64,000 nucleotides of DNA from Rhodanobacter sp. (GTDB lineage: Bacteria; Pseudomonadota; Gammaproteobacteria; Xanthomonadales; Rhodanobacteraceae). Both the position numbers and the translations under genes were made by a program. Positions within the stretch are counted from its first letter, which is position 1, and the number at the start of each line of letters is the position of its first letter. The notes below the pieces were generated by a model, which saw only the letters and a program-made list of their open reading frames with translations, made no database searches and was not told the origin of the DNA. Of the stretch, positions 8,219 to 17,001 are shown one piece after another. The DNA is taken from the NCBI GenBank assembly GCA_024711345.1, contig JANJTA010000035.1:264170-328169 (forward strand), in the 5' to 3' direction.

Positions 8219-10919
8219 CGGCGTCCTCTTCCTCATCAAGTAGGCCAATGTTACGGAGGAATACCTTGTTGAGACGGTAACGCACCGATGTCCGCTTGGT
8301 CTCATCGAACCTTGGGAAGGAGAGGCTGATGGCGATCAACAGATCTGGTCCAATTTCGGAAATAGGCATGATGCGCTTGGCGTTCTTGTTGTCCGATTTT
8401 GGGTCGGAAGGTTGGATCGGGTGGATTGTGAGCAATGGGCGCTCGCGAACGTCCCGGTAGGCTTGTCCAGGCGCCCGTTTCCCGGCGCGTTCTTCAAGAT
8501 CAGCGTTTCGCCATTCTTCCTCAACACGTTTGGCGACTTCGTCTGAAAGATCAACTTTTTCGTCCGAAATCTCACCAACACGCTGCTTATTGGTTTTCAG
8601 GTATCCGGATGCTCCCGGCCTTGTGCGCTCGAACTGACGTTGACGTTTCGCGACCTGCGACGGGGCGCCATCGGGACCCTCGAAGACGATCCCATCTGCT
8701 ATTTCACCATCACCTTGAACAACGCAGACGTCCCACTTCTGCAGTGCGTCAACATCATTGTCGAGAATGAACGACACCAATGGGAGCTCCATGGTCTCGC
8801 TGTCCGGAATGAAAGCTTGGTTCAACGGAAAAATTGTCAACGACCTGAGGTAAGAGGCCACTTTGACCGCATCTACTTTCCGCCAAATGAAACGAGTACC
8901 AACATTCTCCGCGCGCCCAAGTTCCTTCAGGAACCCATCGGTTACCGCTACATTCTCCCGATTTGTAATGGATGACTTCGGGAGAAACGGCGTTTCGATG
9001 CCACGGCCACTGAAGGAGGCCTCCAACTCAACTTCTTCGGAATGACGCATCTTGTTTTGGGCGGTCACCAACAAGGTGTCGGGGTGCGACTTCACACGAA
9101 TACCGAATCGGCTCGGTGGCAGCCGATTCAAATGCATGTGTCGAATGTCGGATCTGAGTTCGGCCACAACACCGGCAATATGCGCGAACCAGTACTGCGC
9201 CTCAGGTGTCATCCAGATGCGGCAAAGATCTTCATAGCCGGTTCGGTAGCCGAACCAGCGCCCCATCTGAAGCAAGGTGTCATAGGCCTTTGAATTGCGG
9301 TAGAAGTAGCTCACACAGAGCCCTTCCAAAGTCAGACCTCGGGAAAGCGTGAGACCACCTATGGCAATGACGCGTCGCCCCTTCTCCGAGTTCTTGTACT
9401 GCCTGTAGTTGAGCTTGTCCTCGGCTTCGGTCTTCTGATTGATGGTCAGTACCTTGATCGAAGCAACGGAGTCATAGAGCTTCCTCCGGATATCGTCCCA
9501 ATCCACACCGCACCCAGCATATTGCTCAAGGAAGAGCGAATGCAGTTGTACGAGGGGTGGGTGACGTGACCACAAATCGTCGTCCGCCAAGTATTGTTTG
9601 ATTTCATTGACCCGTATGAAAAGCTGACCCTTCACCGTATCAGCAAGTTTCGATTGCACCTGGGTGAATCGAGTGACATTGATGAGCATGGATCGGTGTC
9701 GCAGCGGTTCTTCACGTAGATCACGGATGGCGCAAGAGAGAAGGAATGCTCCAATGGCGTCTTCCAAGGACTTGGGAAGTTCGTCGACTTCCAATTCCTT
9801 CGTGTGTTTGTCCGGGAATGTCTTGGCTGCATCATCTATGTCAACAAGCTGACTGTAAAACGGCCCGTCTTCAAAAAAGATCGAAGCTGCACCGATGTAG
9901 CTACTCGGCGCTTTCAGGCTGTAGATGAAGTTGCTTGGAAAGAGGTCTTTTCGCTCCGGGTCCGGATTGATGAAGACGTTTGCGAACGGGGTCGCTGTGT
10001 AGCCGATATATGACGCGCGCCGGAACTGGCCCAAAATCTCCCGGACGAGGCTATTGATCTTGGCGGGGTCTTCATCCTTCTTGGCATTGACAGACGCGTT
10101 GTCCGCTTCGTCGTCGACCAAGAACAATGGAACGTCAAGATGTGTGTTTCCATGCCGCATCTGTGCCTTGAGAAATTTGATCAACCTACTCAAGGGAGTG
10201 GTGTTCTTCTTCAGAACCAGCAGCAAAGGCTCACCAAGGTTCTGGAGAGGGATGCCCTTGAGTGCTTTCTGGTTTGCAGTGAGGAAGTCCGAGTCGACAG
10301 AAGTCAGGACGTTGGGAATGTTGTCTCTGAAGCGCCCTGCCCCAATCGCCTTGCCGCGGATGCCCTCGATGACCTCGCTGCTGTCCTGACCGATGAAACC
10401 TTCGTCCATGCGCTCTTGGGACTGCGATCTGAGTTCCTCGATCATGCCGGTGAGAAGGACGATGACCTTGTAACCTGCGTCAGCGGCCTTGCTGATAAGC
10501 CCGCAGTAGTTGGCTGTTTTACCCGACTGGACATCACCCATGACAAGTCCTTGGATCCTCCAGCCACCCTCGATGGCAGGATTCCCGCACTCGGTGAGAA
10601 TGTTGTCAGTGTCTTCGTCGATCGTCCGGAGGACCGTGCTCGTGAAGCCTTGGGATTGAAGTTGCTTGACGTAGGAATCCCAGTAGTTCCACCTGATGGC
10701 TGCCTTCGCGTCTTCTACCCAAGGCTCATTCTCGCCACTGGTCAGACCCTCACCTGGACTCATGCTTATTCCAACCATCGCCTCCAATCGGCGTCGGGTC
10801 GGCTCCAGATTCATATCTTTGAAGATCATGGCAAGCATGGCCATGATCTCGGCAAGGAGTTCCTCGGTCAGATCCCGATCTCCAATGATGCCCATGGCCG
10901 TGAGGAATGGATCAGACAT
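8202..10919 (-). CDS. Z1-domain helicase-like ATPase of a restriction-type operon
   Basis: 905 residues. Walker A is GDVQSGKTAN (about 128-137), the DEAD-like box is LFLVDDEADNAS (about 265), motif III is YIGYTATPFANVF (about 305) and the late helicase motif is MGRWFGYRTGY. This is the Z1 branch of superfamily II. The family is found with cytosine methyltransferases and MORC/MutL-like ATPases and is thought to move on or remodel DNA during restriction. The start overlaps the stop of the GHKL ATPase gene by 8 bp. Acidic C-terminus DEEEDADEDLD. It belongs to a five-gene operon and is unlikely to act alone. Confidence 0.88.
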   Translation of the reverse strand: MSDPFLTAMGIIGDRDLTEELLAEIMAMLAMIFKDMNLEPTRRRLEAMVGISMSPGEGLTSGENEPWVEDAKAAIRWNYWDSYVKQLQSQGFTSTVLRTIDEDTDNILTECGNPAIEGGWRIQGLVMGDVQSGKTANYCGLISKAADAGYKVIVLLTGMIEELRSQSQERMDEGFIGQDSSEVIEGIRGKAIGAGRFRDNIPNVLTSVDSDFLTANQKALKGIPLQNLGEPLLLVLKKNTTPLSRLIKFLKAQMRHGNTHLDVPLFLVDDEADNASVNAKKDEDPAKINSLVREILGQFRRASYIGYTATPFANVFINPDPERKDLFPSNFIYSLKAPSSYIGAASIFFEDGPFYSQLVDIDDAAKTFPDKHTKELEVDELPKSLEDAIGAFLLSCAIRDLREEPLRHRSMLINVTRFTQVQSKLADTVKGQLFIRVNEIKQYLADDDLWSRHPPLVQLHSLFLEQYAGCGVDWDDIRRKLYDSVASIKVLTINQKTEAEDKLNYRQYKNSEKGRRVIAIGGLTLSRGLTLEGLCVSYFYRNSKAYDTLLQMGRWFGYRTGYEDLCRIWMTPEAQYWFAHIAGVVAELRSDIRHMHLNRLPPSRFGIRVKSHPDTLLVTAQNKMRHSEEVELEASFSGRGIETPFLPKSSITNRENVAVTDGFLKELGRAENVGTRFIWRKVDAVKVASYLRSLTIFPLNQAFIPDSETMELPLVSFILDNDVDALQKWDVCVVQGDGEIADGIVFEGPDGAPSQVAKRQRQFERTRPGASGYLKTNKQRVGEISDEKVDLSDEVAKRVEEEWRNADLEERAGKRAPGQAYRDVRERPLLTIHPIQPSDPKSDNKNAKRIMPISEIGPDLLIAISLSFPRFDETKRTSVRYRLNKVFLRNIGLLDEEEDADEDLD

Positions 10920-12372
10920 TACTCAGCCTCTCCTTGATTGCGTTGTGTAGCGCTGGGAACCGCGCCAGGGGGTCGATCTCAAGCAGCCGATTTACATCTA
11001 GGTCCGTTACTTCAAGAAGGCTCTGTGCCATCTCGACCAGTCGATCTAGGTTGTCACTTCCCATCTCTTGTGGCTTGTCTCCGCACATATCGGCGTAGAT
11101 CGCTTCGTATGGAAGCGATGTGCCAAGATATTCGAGCACCATCTGTAAGTGGCGCTGCTCTGATGCATCCAGTGACTCGCTCAGCTTGGCCACCAACGGA
11201 TGATCCACGTTGACTTGATAGCTGAAGCTGCCGTGCTTGGGTTCGAACCTGGTCCACAAGGGGACAGCGGATGAGTTGTTATTGGCCTTACGCCCGGGAT
11301 AGACGATGGCTTTCCTGCTCTTCTCTGCAAAATGGGGGATGAGTTGTTTGAGGCGTTCGCGGATGGCGTCCGGCGGGTAGGCTGCAGACTTCTTGATGTC
11401 CAAGGCCCAGAGCTCGTCAAACGAGTTGGGGATGTCGACCTTCACCCGCGTCAGCTTGTAGAACTCCTGCTTTGGCACAAGCCTGAACCATGTGCCCCAG
11501 ATGACGAGCCGACGGCCTCGGTAGACGTAGAAGCCTTGGGTGCCACGCAATCCTTCACGACCTCCAGCCGCCTCGATCTCGTCTTCCGACAAGTGGCTGA
11601 TTGGCGGAAGGATGAAAGGTGAGACTTCTACAGTTCCGCGCGCTTCCCGGATGGTCTGACCTTCGAGCTCTTGGCGATACGGATTCGACGCAAGAAAAGG
11701 ATCGCGAGGGGGGAGCTGAAGTCCATTGACCGTGATGGATACAGCAGGATGTGGCATCTCCTTCTGTGTAAACCGATGGAACACCAATGCCAAGTGCTCG
11801 AACAACGGCTCCATTCTGGTCGTCATTTCCTGCTGTGGATTTCTGGCACCCGCAGTCAGCCGATCCAGCTCTTGCCAGACCACCAGCGTGCCGGTCTCCT
11901 GTGCGAGCAGGCGCTTGTATAGAGGCACCATCTGGAGGTCATCGATGTCTGGCACGACAACCAGCCATTTCCCTGTCTGTCGCACCACATCTAGGTCCCA
12001 ACGCCGAGCGCTTGTCATGCCGGATTTCCGACTGATGACAGTCAGCTTCCTGCTCTGGGACAACGAGGCAGTCTTGAGTCCCAGGCCGAACCTGCCCAGA
12101 TCATGGACACCTCGTTGATCGGTAGGGCTGATGCTTCCATGACGCATGGCATTGGTGAGTTCGTCTGGCGCCATGCCACTGCCGTCATCAAGGACCGCGA
12201 CGAACGGACTTTCAGAGGCGTCGTACTGGATCTGTATCTTGCTTGCCCCTGCTGACAGGCTGTTGTCCACGATGTCGGCCACAGCAGCCTCCAACGAGTA
12301 ACCAACCGCCCGCATTGACTCGATCAATGAGACCGGGTCGGGAATAACTTCCAATGTTTGAATTCGACTCAT
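10912..12372 (-). CDS. MORC/MutL-like GHKL ATPase of a restriction-type operon
   Basis: 486 residues. Bergerat-fold ATP site: N box AVADIVDNSLSAGA (about 30-43), G1 box DDGSGM (about 62), G2 box GRFGLGLKTA (about 92-101). An S5-like second domain follows, and then a region with GFYVYRGRRLVIWGTW. Comparative work by Iyer and colleagues on MutL homologues in restriction systems placed such proteins at the root of eukaryotic MORC ATPases. ATP-driven dimerisation on DNA is the expected activity. The gene follows the methyltransferase after about 30 bp and overlaps the Z1 gene. Confidence 0.88.
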   Translation of the reverse strand: MSRIQTLEVIPDPVSLIESMRAVGYSLEAAVADIVDNSLSAGASKIQIQYDASESPFVAVLDDGSGMAPDELTNAMRHGSISPTDQRGVHDLGRFGLGLKTASLSQSRKLTVISRKSGMTSARRWDLDVVRQTGKWLVVVPDIDDLQMVPLYKRLLAQETGTLVVWQELDRLTAGARNPQQEMTTRMEPLFEHLALVFHRFTQKEMPHPAVSITVNGLQLPPRDPFLASNPYRQELEGQTIREARGTVEVSPFILPPISHLSEDEIEAAGGREGLRGTQGFYVYRGRRLVIWGTWFRLVPKQEFYKLTRVKVDIPNSFDELWALDIKKSAAYPPDAIRERLKQLIPHFAEKSRKAIVYPGRKANNNSSAVPLWTRFEPKHGSFSYQVNVDHPLVAKLSESLDASEQRHLQMVLEYLGTSLPYEAIYADMCGDKPQEMGSDNLDRLVEMAQSLLEVTDLDVNRLLEIDPLARFPALHNAIKERLSNV

Positions 12373-12404
12373 GTCTCTGTCCCCTGAAGCAAACCGAGTT
12401 CCCG

Positions 12405-14009
12405 CTAACGCCCTTGCAGCACTCCATGAACCACCTTGGCGATCTGCTTAGCCAGTGCTGGAGGAACTGCATTGCCTACTTGCACGAACTGCTGGGTTCG
12501 ATTTCCAAGGAATAAATAGTCATCCGGAAACGTCTGGAGCCTAGCCGCTTCTCGCACAGTCAGACTGCGGCATTGAGAGACGTCCGAGTGAATGAAAGCG
12601 TGGCCGTCCTTCGACAAGTGGCTCGTGATGGTGCTAGCTGGCCCACCCGCCTTCTGAACGCGAAATCTGTCGGAAAATGCCCCCGTCTCCCAGCTTTCGT
12701 GATCGGGTGCGAGCCGGCGTGGAAAGTCACCGCTTGTGGGTGAGCGGCCGGTGATCTCGGCGAATGCGGCACAAAACATGTAACGCCCTAGATCCGATTT
12801 CATGTGGGTGCGCGTTTCATGGTTCAGGACCACTCCAGGATTCGAACCCCTGAGGGATGAAGCCAAGGAGTTGGTTTTACCTGGGACGTAGCGTGTTGAA
12901 CTTCTGGGTAGTCCGGATGCTGGAACGGTCGCATCCAGAACATCAGCCACTGCAGAAAAACGGGACCTGATGATGCTTGCAACGCGATGGCGCTCTTCAT
13001 CCATGACCTTGTGCCAAGCCTCACCGCTGTCTGCATCCCGACTCAAACCACTGCGAAGTGGTGGTAAACCAGCCAAAGCCTGCTCGATTCGCGCGCGCTC
13101 GATCTGCACGTCGAGACCAGGAACCCTTGCGACGGATGGCTTCATGCAGTCGGTTCTGATCCCCATGATGATGACCCGGTGCCTTGCTTGGGGAATTCCG
13201 TGGTCCTCACAGCGGATGACGAAGCCAGAGGGATTGTGGTCGACCAATGATTGGGTTCGCGCAGTTGAATTCGGCACATGGATGGGGAGCAGAACATAGT
13301 TCGCCGCTCCCCTCGTCCCACCGGGGTGTCCCGCCAATGCTCTCGATGGGTTGGAAAGATCCTCTTGGATCGCGGAAAACATCTCTTGATTCCCGACCTT
13401 TGAGGTCAGGATGCCCTTTACGTTCTCCATGATGAACACAGCGGGCTTGAACTCAGCCAAGATGGCCAAGTATTGCCTGTAGAGGAAATGGCGAGGGTCT
13501 CCCTTGGTCGTAAAACCTGCGACGTTTTTCTGGCGCGCGCGTCCAACAAGTGAAAAGGCTTGGCATGGGGGTCCTCCAATCAGGATCATTTCGTCATAGT
13601 GGTTCCGCACCGATTCAATCCGATCGAAGAGTGCTTTGTTGTCAGCTGTAGTTCCCAAGGTCAGATTGAGCGCTTCCTGCTCTGCTTCCCGCCAAAGATG
13701 TGACCAACGACCAAAGCGAAAGTGGCTTACAGGATCTGGCATGGAGCCCGTTGCTGTGGCTTTCAGGAAGTCCCAGTAGTCGGACGGAATTTGACCTTCC
13801 TGTCGCTGCAGCAATCTATAAAAGGCCCGCAGACGCAACGTTGCATGTGCCGATTTTTCCATCTCCGCCGAGACAGCCAGCTCGAAAGGATAGTGGCCCG
13901 GTCGCGCCAGTGGCTGGAAGCTGCTGAAACCTTCGCCGAGCCCACCAGGCCCCGCGAAGATGTCAATCACTCCAATTGTGCTTCGATTGCGGTTGCGTGC
14001 TGCGGACAA
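12405..14009 (-). CDS. DNA (cytosine-5) methyltransferase
   Basis: 534 residues. The C5-methyltransferase motifs are in order: I DIFAGPGGLGEGF (about 16-28), IV GGPPCQAFS with the catalytic Cys (about 145-152), VI ENVKGIL, VIII QARHRVIIMG, and X QVGNAVPP near the C-terminus. The long region between VIII and X holds the target-recognition domain. It is the first gene of the minus-strand operon and should mark host DNA so that the downstream ATPase, Z1 and nuclease proteins spare it. The start used is a TTG at 14009, only 18 bp from the divergent vsr start; an internal GTG is a weaker alternative. Target sequence cannot be read from the protein. Confidence 0.92.
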   Translation of the reverse strand: MSAARNRNRSTIGVIDIFAGPGGLGEGFSSFQPLARPGHYPFELAVSAEMEKSAHATLRLRAFYRLLQRQEGQIPSDYWDFLKATATGSMPDPVSHFRFGRWSHLWREAEQEALNLTLGTTADNKALFDRIESVRNHYDEMILIGGPPCQAFSLVGRARQKNVAGFTTKGDPRHFLYRQYLAILAEFKPAVFIMENVKGILTSKVGNQEMFSAIQEDLSNPSRALAGHPGGTRGAANYVLLPIHVPNSTARTQSLVDHNPSGFVIRCEDHGIPQARHRVIIMGIRTDCMKPSVARVPGLDVQIERARIEQALAGLPPLRSGLSRDADSGEAWHKVMDEERHRVASIIRSRFSAVADVLDATVPASGLPRSSTRYVPGKTNSLASSLRGSNPGVVLNHETRTHMKSDLGRYMFCAAFAEITGRSPTSGDFPRRLAPDHESWETGAFSDRFRVQKAGGPASTITSHLSKDGHAFIHSDVSQCRSLTVREAARLQTFPDDYLFLGNRTQQFVQVGNAVPPALAKQIAKVVHGVLQGR

Positions 14010-14027
14010 TTTCAGGACTCTGCCGAT

Positions 14028-14516
14028 ATGGTTAAAGACGTAATGAGCACTGAAAAGCGCTCGGCGCTGATGTCACGGATCCGAGGCAAAGACACCGGCC
14101 CCGAACTTCTCGTAAGGCAGGGTCTCTGGCGAGCGGGCTTCCGGTATCGCCTTCAAGTCAAGGAATTGCCCGGCAAGCCTGATCTTGTGCTGCCGAAGTG
14201 GCGGGCGACTGTGTTCGTGCATGGGTGCTTCTGGCATCGTCACAGCGACTGCGCCTACTTCAGGCTCCCCCGAACGCGGCCGGAGTTCTGGGCTGCCAAG
14301 CTCCAGCGCAACAGTGAAAGGGACGCCTCCGCTACCAGCAAGTTGATCCAAGCAGGCTGGCGGGTCGCAATCGTTTGGGAATGTGCCCTTCGCGCTGACG
14401 CTGACAAGGCTGGTGAAATACTTGCTGCCTGGATCACAGAGGACCAAGGCAGCATCGAGATCACAGGGCGACAGCATGCAGTGCATCGCCACCCGATTGG
14501 CGATCACATTGACTGA
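14028..14516 (+). CDS. vsr: very short patch repair endonuclease
   Basis: 162 residues from the ATG at 14028 (MVKDVMSTEKRS), with AGGA about 10 bp upstream; a second ATG at 14043 is possible. The chain has the Vsr pattern: MSRIRGKDTGPELLVR, then GFRYRLQVKELPGKPDLVL, then the zinc/active-site segment VFVHGCFWHRHSDC. Vsr nicks beside T:G mismatches that arise when 5-methylcytosine deaminates, so it repairs damage caused by the neighbouring methyltransferase. It is transcribed divergently from that gene with overlapping promoter space. The ORF track extends far upstream in the same frame but without protein-like sequence. Confidence 0.92.
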   Translation: MVKDVMSTEKRSALMSRIRGKDTGPELLVRQGLWRAGFRYRLQVKELPGKPDLVLPKWRATVFVHGCFWHRHSDCAYFRLPRTRPEFWAAKLQRNSERDASATSKLIQAGWRVAIVWECALRADADKAGEILAAWITEDQGSIEITGRQHAVHRHPIGDHID

Positions 14517-14913
14517 CCCCATACCTTCGATCCCCCCGCGTCCTGTCCGGTTGTCTCCGCAAATACTCTGAGATTCCTGTCTCATCCGACGATACAGGCA
14601 AGTGATGCATTCTCTTGAATTTGGCTCCTGACATTCTATGTGCAAAGGCAGGCATCGGCCTACTGCGGTCTCACGAAGTCGATCAACGGTCGTGAGAGAA
14701 CAGGATTTCATGGAAACGATCGAGAGCATTTGTCACCAGCTGACGCTGATGTATTGTTTCTACAAACCCATCACCGTCAGCCCTTTTGCCAGCAAATCGG
14801 GCCATTCGTCCACCGGACCATCGGGTTGGCAGCATGGTGGGAACTCGGCTTTTCTCACCACATCCAACGCCATCAGCACTATTCGCCAGCAAGGAGCGAG
14901 TTCCGGCGTCGAG
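14517..14913. other. stretch without a recognisable gene
   Basis: About 400 bases between the convergent ends of vsr and the duplicated-domain protein. Open frames exist on both strands, but none has a good ribosome binding site or protein-like composition. A decayed remnant is possible. No terminator stands out. Confidence 0.4.
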
Positions 14914-15906
14914 TCAGTCGCCGTCAGCGATGGTCATGTCATCGTCGCCCAGATCGAACACATTGCCGTCGAACACGACATTGACGTCGAATGCTTGACC
15001 CGAAAGCAACACGACACTCGCGGTGTCATAGTCCATGCTCGCGGGTGTCGTATCGCTTTCGTGCGGTCGAGTTGGACAGATCTGACCCCACTCGATGCGC
15101 CGGATGCCTCCCCACCGCTCGTCGGCTACCTCATACATCACGTTGCTGTCCGGTGGATAGGTCGACAGTGCGTGGATCAATGCCGCCACCGTCATGCCCG
15201 GATCGGTACCGAGTACCGTCGCCGCGTTCATCGAGGTCGCCCGGAGGCCTGATCCGGCGCGATCCGCATCTGTTGACAAATGGGCCGGCCGCACCTCAAG
15301 GGTCTGCTGCTCCTGATCAAGCCGCCCCAGTGCATAGCGAGCCAACGAAATCACCAACTGACTGACGGCGCCCACGCCATCGTGGAGCAGCCGCTGATGT
15401 ACCTCGACCGGCAGGGCGATCTGCGTGAGCTGCGCGTCGACCCGCGGCTGACGCTCCGGCTGGACGATCACCCAGTGGTCGTCTCTCGGCCGCGCATCCA
15501 GCACGGCATTCGGCCAAAGCCGGTCGAGCACGAGGAACTCCTCGCGTCGCTGCGCTTCCGTCCGGGGGGCTGACGATGGAAGGACCACATTCGGTGAAGT
15601 CGGAACCGGCCCGGGATGTGCCTGCGCATGCAGGGTGAGCTGCTCGGCGTCCAGCCAAGCCAGCGCTTGGCGCACCAAGGCAACGAGTACCTGGTTGAGG
15701 CTGCCCAGCGCTTCGCGCCGGAGTCGGTGGTGGAGTCCCTGGGGAATGGCCACCTGGAACGGCAGATGCCCGGCGCGCGACAGTCGCCCTTCGATCATCA
15801 CCACGAAATGCGCATCCCGCGGACGCAGCGTCAAGACAGGCAGGGACGAAGAGATTCCTGCGTCCGCTATGTCGCCGCAGCCAGGATCCGGGGGCGTCGG
15901 GTTCAT
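14914..15906 (-). CDS. hypothetical protein with an internal duplication (330 aa)
   Basis: 330 residues; the ATG at 15906 is preceded by AGGAGTGATGGA. Two copies of an approximately 70-residue unit lie in the first two thirds. The first runs LRPRDAHFVVMIEG...LPFQVAIP...QVLVALVRQALAWLDAEQLTL. The second runs ARPRDDHWVIVQPE...LTQIALP...QLVISLARYALGRLDQEQQTL. The C-terminal third is different (PGMTVAALIHALSTYPPDSNVMYE) and ends acidic. No signal peptide. The fold of the unit (beta strands, then a long amphipathic helix) hints at protein-protein or nucleic-acid binding, but I do not recognise the family. It is divergent from the 16092-19515 operon and may share control with it. Confidence 0.75.
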   Translation of the reverse strand: MNPTPPDPGCGDIADAGISSSLPVLTLRPRDAHFVVMIEGRLSRAGHLPFQVAIPQGLHHRLRREALGSLNQVLVALVRQALAWLDAEQLTLHAQAHPGPVPTSPNVVLPSSAPRTEAQRREEFLVLDRLWPNAVLDARPRDDHWVIVQPERQPRVDAQLTQIALPVEVHQRLLHDGVGAVSQLVISLARYALGRLDQEQQTLEVRPAHLSTDADRAGSGLRATSMNAATVLGTDPGMTVAALIHALSTYPPDSNVMYEVADERWGGIRRIEWGQICPTRPHESDTTPASMDYDTASVVLLSGQAFDVNVVFDGNVFDLGDDDMTIADGD

Positions 15907-15970
15907 TCCATCACTCCTATCAATGCCATCAGTTTAAGACAGGCGGCTACCAGCTGAACCACTCGTGACG

Positions 15971-16004
15971 TTAATACACTTATTGATTGTTTTGATGGTA
16001 TTAA
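15971..16004. promoter_or_regulatory. inverted repeat in the divergent intergenic region (operator candidate)
   Basis: TTAATAC at 15971-15977 is mirrored by GTATTAA at 15998-16004 around an AT-rich 20-bp centre containing TTATTGATTG. This is the only AT-rich patch between the leftward duplicated-domain gene and the rightward operon, so promoters for one or both probably lie here and the repeat could be their operator. Confidence 0.4.
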
Positions 16005-16091
16005 AAGCGTAGAGTGCGATGCATATCGATCGGGTGCACCTGGTCCCCGGTGGATGACCATCGTCGCCCAACAGTCATCAGGAGACATCGC

Positions 16092-16586
16092 ATGGCACTT
16101 CGCACAATCACCGGAGAGCTCGCCAGTTGGGGGAGCGCGGAAGAAAACCAGTACGGCGCAGCGCTCTACACCTACCTGCGCTTCGACACGGCCGAGGTTG
16201 GAGACGGTTATGTCGAAGGTGTGCTCGCGGTTCCCATGCTCGACTCGCTGCTGCGTACGGGGGGCACGATGACGTTCTATCTAGCCGAGGTGCACATGCC
16301 GCGCCTCGTGGGGAGCCGCAAGTTCCATGTGCTTTACGCCGTTCGTAGGCAGGGCCGCGTCACGGAAGCCATGGCGGCAACCTGCCGTCTGGTGAACCAG
16401 CAAAAGATCGCCGCGTGGCATCTCTTCCTCGCCGGCGCCGTACTGATGCTGGCGTACGGACTGGGCCTGTTGTTGTGGCTCTGGGCGCTGCGTCTGTTGG
16501 TCGTCCACTTGCCGACGGCCGCGATGCGGCAGGAGATCCAGCGGCCATTGCCGGCCGCGGCCCTGCCAGAGGGAGCGCGCCCATGA
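16092..16586 (+). CDS. small membrane protein, unknown function
   Basis: 164 residues from the ATG at 16092, with AGGAGA 7 bp in front. The N-terminal 110 residues look soluble, with beta-rich patterning (YTYLRFDTAEV, TMTFYLAEVHM). They are followed by a long hydrophobic stretch, WHLFLAGAVLMLAYGLGLLLWLWALRLLVV, enough for one or two membrane helices. It is the first gene of a tight plus-strand operon, and its stop overlaps the next start as ATGA. Family not recognised. Confidence 0.7.
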   Translation: MALRTITGELASWGSAEENQYGAALYTYLRFDTAEVGDGYVEGVLAVPMLDSLLRTGGTMTFYLAEVHMPRLVGSRKFHVLYAVRRQGRVTEAMAATCRLVNQQKIAAWHLFLAGAVLMLAYGLGLLLWLWALRLLVVHLPTAAMRQEIQRPLPAAALPEGARP

Positions 16587-16984
16587 ATCACGTCAATACC
16601 GAGCGTCTGTTCCATGCGTTCCCGGCGCTCTATCGCGATCGCACCGCACCGATCACGCAAAGCCTGATGGCCTTCGGATTTGAGTGCGGCGATGGTTGGG
16701 TCGAACTGCTCTACAACCTCAGCCAAGCGTTGACCGAACACTCGGGCAAGGCCGGGCTGGACATCGTAGCGACCCAGGTGAAAGAGAAGTGGGGCGAGCT
16801 GGTCGTCTATGCCGATGGTGCGGACGACGAAGCGTATCGACTGATCGAGGACGCGAGGGAAGCGTCGGCCACGATCTGCGAAGTGTGCGGCGCACCGGGC
16901 CGGCTCTATACCTGGGGCTGGCGGCAGACAAGGTGCACCGAGCACGCCCCTGATGGCCCCGCCTCCTCTCGACATTTCCACTGA
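16583..16984 (+). CDS. small Cys-containing hypothetical protein
   Basis: 133 residues, starting within the stop codon of the previous gene. The middle contains KEKWGELVVYADG and the C-terminal part TICEVCGAPGRLYTWGWRQTRCTEH, a CxxC...C...H arrangement that could bind zinc. The pattern resembles small plasmid or ICE proteins of unknown role. Its overlap with the membrane protein gene suggests that the two products act together. Confidence 0.65.
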   Translation: MNHVNTERLFHAFPALYRDRTAPITQSLMAFGFECGDGWVELLYNLSQALTEHSGKAGLDIVATQVKEKWGELVVYADGADDEAYRLIEDAREASATICEVCGAPGRLYTWGWRQTRCTEHAPDGPASSRHFH

Positions 16985-17001
16985 TCAGCCGGATTCAGAC
17001 C

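Noticed and set aside
13722-14027. N-terminal extension of the Vsr reading frame
   Set aside because: It overlaps the methyltransferase gene on the other strand and has no Vsr-like sequence; Vsr homologues begin near the chosen ATG.
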